NCBI GenBank assembly: GCA_030613915.1
Contig: JAUWKY010000096.1
Span: 1-7,995 of the forward strand
DNA: 7,995 nucleotides
DNA from: Syntrophobacterales bacterium
GTDB lineage: Bacteria > Desulfobacterota > Syntrophobacteria > BM002
Direction: 5' to 3'
Below are positions 6,124-7,995 of the stretch, piece after piece. Positions within the stretch are counted from its first letter, which is position 1. Each line of letters begins with the position of its first letter. The position numbers and the translations under genes were made by a program. Under the pieces are notes generated by a model. The model saw only the letters and a program-made list of their open reading frames with translations. It made no database searches and was not told where the DNA came from.

Positions 6124-7830
6124 ATGACCTCGAATGATTCCGCCCCTTCCGCTCACTTTATCAAGAAAATCATCGAGGACGATTTGCAGACGAACAAGTA
6201 CGACGGCCGAGTCATGACCAGATTCCCGCCCGAACCAAACGGTTACCTACATATTGGACACGCCAAGTCAATCTGTCTCAATTTCGGTCTTGCGGAAGAG
6301 TATGGCGGTCTTTGTAACTTGCGCTTTGATGATACCAACCCTACAAAAGAAGAGGTTGAATATGTAGAATCGATTCAAGAAGATGTCCGCTGGCTCGGAT
6401 TTGACTGGGACGACAGGCTGTATTACGCCTCGGACTACTTTGAACAACTTCACCAGTACGCAGTGCAATTAATTAAGGATAACAAGGCCTATGTGGATAG
6501 CTTGAGCGCGGAGGAAATCAAGGAGTACCGCGGAACCCTGACGGAACCTGGTAAAGAGAGCCCCCATCGCAACCGTCCGGTTGAGGAAAATTTGGATCTA
6601 TTTGAGCGCATGCGGGCAGGCGAATTCGAGGATGGCACCTATGTACTCAGGGCAAAAATCGATATGGCCTCTGGAAATCTGAACATGCGGGATCCGGTTA
6701 TGTGCCGCATTCTTCATGCGGAGCACCACCGCACTGGCGACAAGTGGTGCCTGTACCCTATGTATGACTGGGCGCACGGCCTCTCTGATTCCATTGAAGG
6801 GATCACCCATTCAATCTGTACCCTGGAGTTTGAAGATCACCGTCCCTTGTACGACTGGTTCCTCGAGCAGTTGGAAGTCTATCAGCCGCAACAAATAGAG
6901 TTTGCGCGGCTCAACCTGACCCACACCGTAATGAGTAAACGAAAGCTTTTGCGCTTGGTGCAAGATAACCATGTCAGTGGCTGGAATGATCCGCGGATGC
7001 CAACCATATCTGGGCTCAGGAGACGCGGCTACACGCCGGAGTCAATCCGGGAGTTTTGCGAGCGTATCGGCGTGGCGAAAAAGGACAGCGTGGTAGACAT
7101 CAAGTTACTCGAGTACTGTGTCCGCGAGGATTTGAACAAGTATGCTCCTCGCGTTCTGGGCGTTTTGCGACCGCTGCGCCTGATTATCGACAACTATCCC
7201 GAAGACCAGGTGGAGGAGTTGGAGGCCATAAACAATCCTGAAGATCCTTCCATGGGAACACGCATGGTTCCATTTTCACGGGTACTCTATATCGAGCGAG
7301 AGGATTTCCGCGAGGATGCACCGAAAAAGTGGTTCCGCTTGGCCCCCGGTAGAGAGGTACGGCTGCGCTACGGCTATTATATTACCTGCGTAGACGTGGT
7401 GAAGGATGACAACACCGGAGAAGTGCTGGAACTGCGCTGCACCTATGATCCGGAAACTCGAGGCGGATGGTCCACGGACGGGCGCAAGGTGAGGGGAACT
7501 TTGCACTGGGTTTCGGCTCCCCACGCCATCGATGCCGAAGTGCGACTTTACGACCACCTTTTTCTAAAATCCAACCCCGAAGAAGTGGCGGACGGTGTTG
7601 ATTTCCAAAGCAACATTAATCCCAACTCACTGGAGATTTTGAAGTCGTGCAAACTCGAGCCATCCCTGGCTCAGGCAACCCCGGGGAGTCGCTATCAGTT
7701 TGAAAGACTGGGATACTTCAGCGTTGATACCGACTCTTCCGAAAAAAATCTGGTTTGCAATCGTACGGTTACCCTGAGAGACACATGGGCGAAGATTGAG
7801 AAAAAACAGCAGGCAGGTGGCAGAAATTAG
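6124..7830 (+). CDS. glnS: Glutaminyl-tRNA synthetase
   Basis: This 568-residue class Ib synthetase charges tRNA-Gln with glutamine directly in the cytoplasm, so the cell need not rely on Glu-tRNA-Gln amidation for this tRNA. The catalytic domain has [13 protein letters not shown] (HIGH signature at 43-46) and VMSKR (269-273, KMSKS-type). D69 and Y214 align by recalled sequence with the E. coli Asp66 and Tyr211 that recognise the substrates. The stretch from about 284 to 303 ([20 protein letters not shown]) is highly typical. The C-terminal half forms the two beta-barrels that read the anticodon and ends with [12 protein letters not shown] (546-557). The E. coli protein ends soon after that motif; here eleven more residues follow, the last of them encoded by the start of a heptad repeat array. 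The ATG is chosen from its ribosome site and from homology beginning around residue 11. The gene is divergent from uvrB and is the only one on the plus strand. Confidence 0.97.
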   Translation: MTSNDSAPSAHFIKKIIEDDLQTNKYDGRVMTRFPPEPNGYLHIGHAKSICLNFGLAEEYGGLCNLRFDDTNPTKEEVEYVESIQEDVRWLGFDWDDRLYYASDYFEQLHQYAVQLIKDNKAYVDSLSAEEIKEYRGTLTEPGKESPHRNRPVEENLDLFERMRAGEFEDGTYVLRAKIDMASGNLNMRDPVMCRILHAEHHRTGDKWCLYPMYDWAHGLSDSIEGITHSICTLEFEDHRPLYDWFLEQLEVYQPQQIEFARLNLTHTVMSKRKLLRLVQDNHVSGWNDPRMPTISGLRRRGYTPESIREFCERIGVAKKDSVVDIKLLEYCVREDLNKYAPRVLGVLRPLRLIIDNYPEDQVEELEAINNPEDPSMGTRMVPFSRVLYIEREDFREDAPKKWFRLAPGREVRLRYGYYITCVDVVKDDNTGEVLELRCTYDPETRGGWSTDGRKVRGTLHWVSAPHAIDAEVRLYDHLFLKSNPEEVADGVDFQSNINPNSLEILKSCKLEPSLAQATPGSRYQFERLGYFSVDTDSSEKNLVCNRTVTLRDTWAKIEKKQQAGGRN

Positions 7831-7851
7831 AGGTCAGAGGACAGAAGGCAG
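7810..7851 (-). repeat. Heptad array overlapping the glnS stop codon
   Basis: Six 7-base units, five of them ending CAG and one TAG, run from the last seven codons of glnS into the downstream gap. A seventh (7803-7809) also fits. On the minus strand they follow the CTGNNNT-type consensus, so this array is inverted relative to the one upstream of glnS. The glnS stop is the TAG that ends the unit AAATTAG. The units AGGTCAG, AGGACAG and AAGGCAG follow. Confidence 0.75.
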
Positions 7852-7910
7852 TGTCGTTATCCGTTATTAGTTATTTGTTATTCGGGAGATCTGTCGCTAT
7901 TAGCTGCCTT
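7845..7910. other. Possible long-loop stem after glnS
   Basis: AAGGCAG at 7845-7851 and CTGCCTT at 7904-7910 are exact inverted arms separated by 52 bases. There is no T-run after the second arm, so a rho-independent glnS terminator is not supported. The pairing may simply reflect two inverted members of the same repeat family. Confidence 0.3.
7854..7881 (+). repeat. Heptad array NNGTTAT
   Basis: Four consecutive units, TCGTTAT, CCGTTAT, TAGTTAT and TTGTTAT, share GTTAT and differ only at the first two bases. The unit length matches the CTGNNNT arrays but the sequence family is different. Confidence 0.85.
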
Positions 7911-7911
7911 G

Positions 7912-7974
7912 ACGACTTGAATGATTTCTACGACTTCTACGCCTTTTACGATTTCTACGGTTTCAACTATTTAC
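7912..7974 (+). repeat. Nonad array near ACGATTTCT
   Basis: Six 9-base units (7912-7965), and a weaker seventh (7966-7974), share an initial A followed in most units by CG, and a central TTT or CTT: ACGACTTGA, ATGATTTCT, ACGACTTCT, ACGCCTTTT, ACGATTTCT, ACGGTTTCA. It is the same family as the minus-strand nonad CGATTTCAA between uvrB and uvrC. The remaining bases to 7995 hold a copy of TTACTGCTTACC (7971-7982) and no recognised gene. Confidence 0.85.
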
Positions 7975-7995
7975 TGCTTACCAAAGGCTATGCGC

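Noticed and set aside
5891..7851. glnS as cargo of a mobile element bounded by inverted heptad arrays
   Set aside because: The flanking arrays are inverted relative to each other, but no target-site duplication or transposase is present, and the same arrays also lie between uvrB and uvrC.

Overview
The window holds four complete, intact housekeeping genes. Read right to left on the minus strand are uvrB (excision-repair helicase subunit), uvrC (dual-incision nuclease) and gltX (glutamyl-tRNA synthetase). glnS (glutaminyl-tRNA synthetase) runs divergently from uvrB on the plus strand. No transposase, integrase, phage gene, CRISPR array, rRNA or tRNA was recognised. The organism is probably a Gram-negative bacterium of the Deltaproteobacteria/Desulfobacterota type. 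This is an inference from moderate GC content, a dedicated bacterial GlnRS beside an ordinary GluRS, and AGGAG-type ribosome binding sites; no marker in the window proves it.

Layout. Positions 1-206 lie downstream of gltX and carry two small inverted repeats and an unidentified open frame running off the left edge. gltX (207-1694) has its own sigma70-like promoter in the 126-base gap before uvrC (1821-3671). A 198-base gap full of short tandem repeats separates uvrC from uvrB (3870-5864). The 259-base divergent gap between uvrB and glnS (start at 6124) holds a 120-base array of 7-base units, a stem-loop and promoters for both directions. After glnS (ends 7830) the window finishes in another 165 bases of short degenerate repeats.

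Function. UvrB and UvrC act together with UvrA (not in the window) in nucleotide excision repair. GltX and GlnS are homologous class I synthetases charging tRNA-Glu and tRNA-Gln. The two pairs share no pathway.

The feature that gene content does not explain is between the genes. Three of the four complete or partial gaps that are long enough contain degenerate tandem arrays with fixed unit lengths of 7, 8 or 9 bases. The units vary in sequence but hold a strict frame: a heptad close to CTGNNNT, a heptad NNGTTAT, an octad near CTAATTTT and a nonad near CGATTTCTA. The same families recur in different gaps and in both orientations. One array forms a 31-base-arm hairpin, one contains the predicted uvrB promoter, and one runs through the glnS stop codon. 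This dispersed family is the best candidate in the window for something undescribed; whether it is already catalogued cannot be judged from sequence alone.
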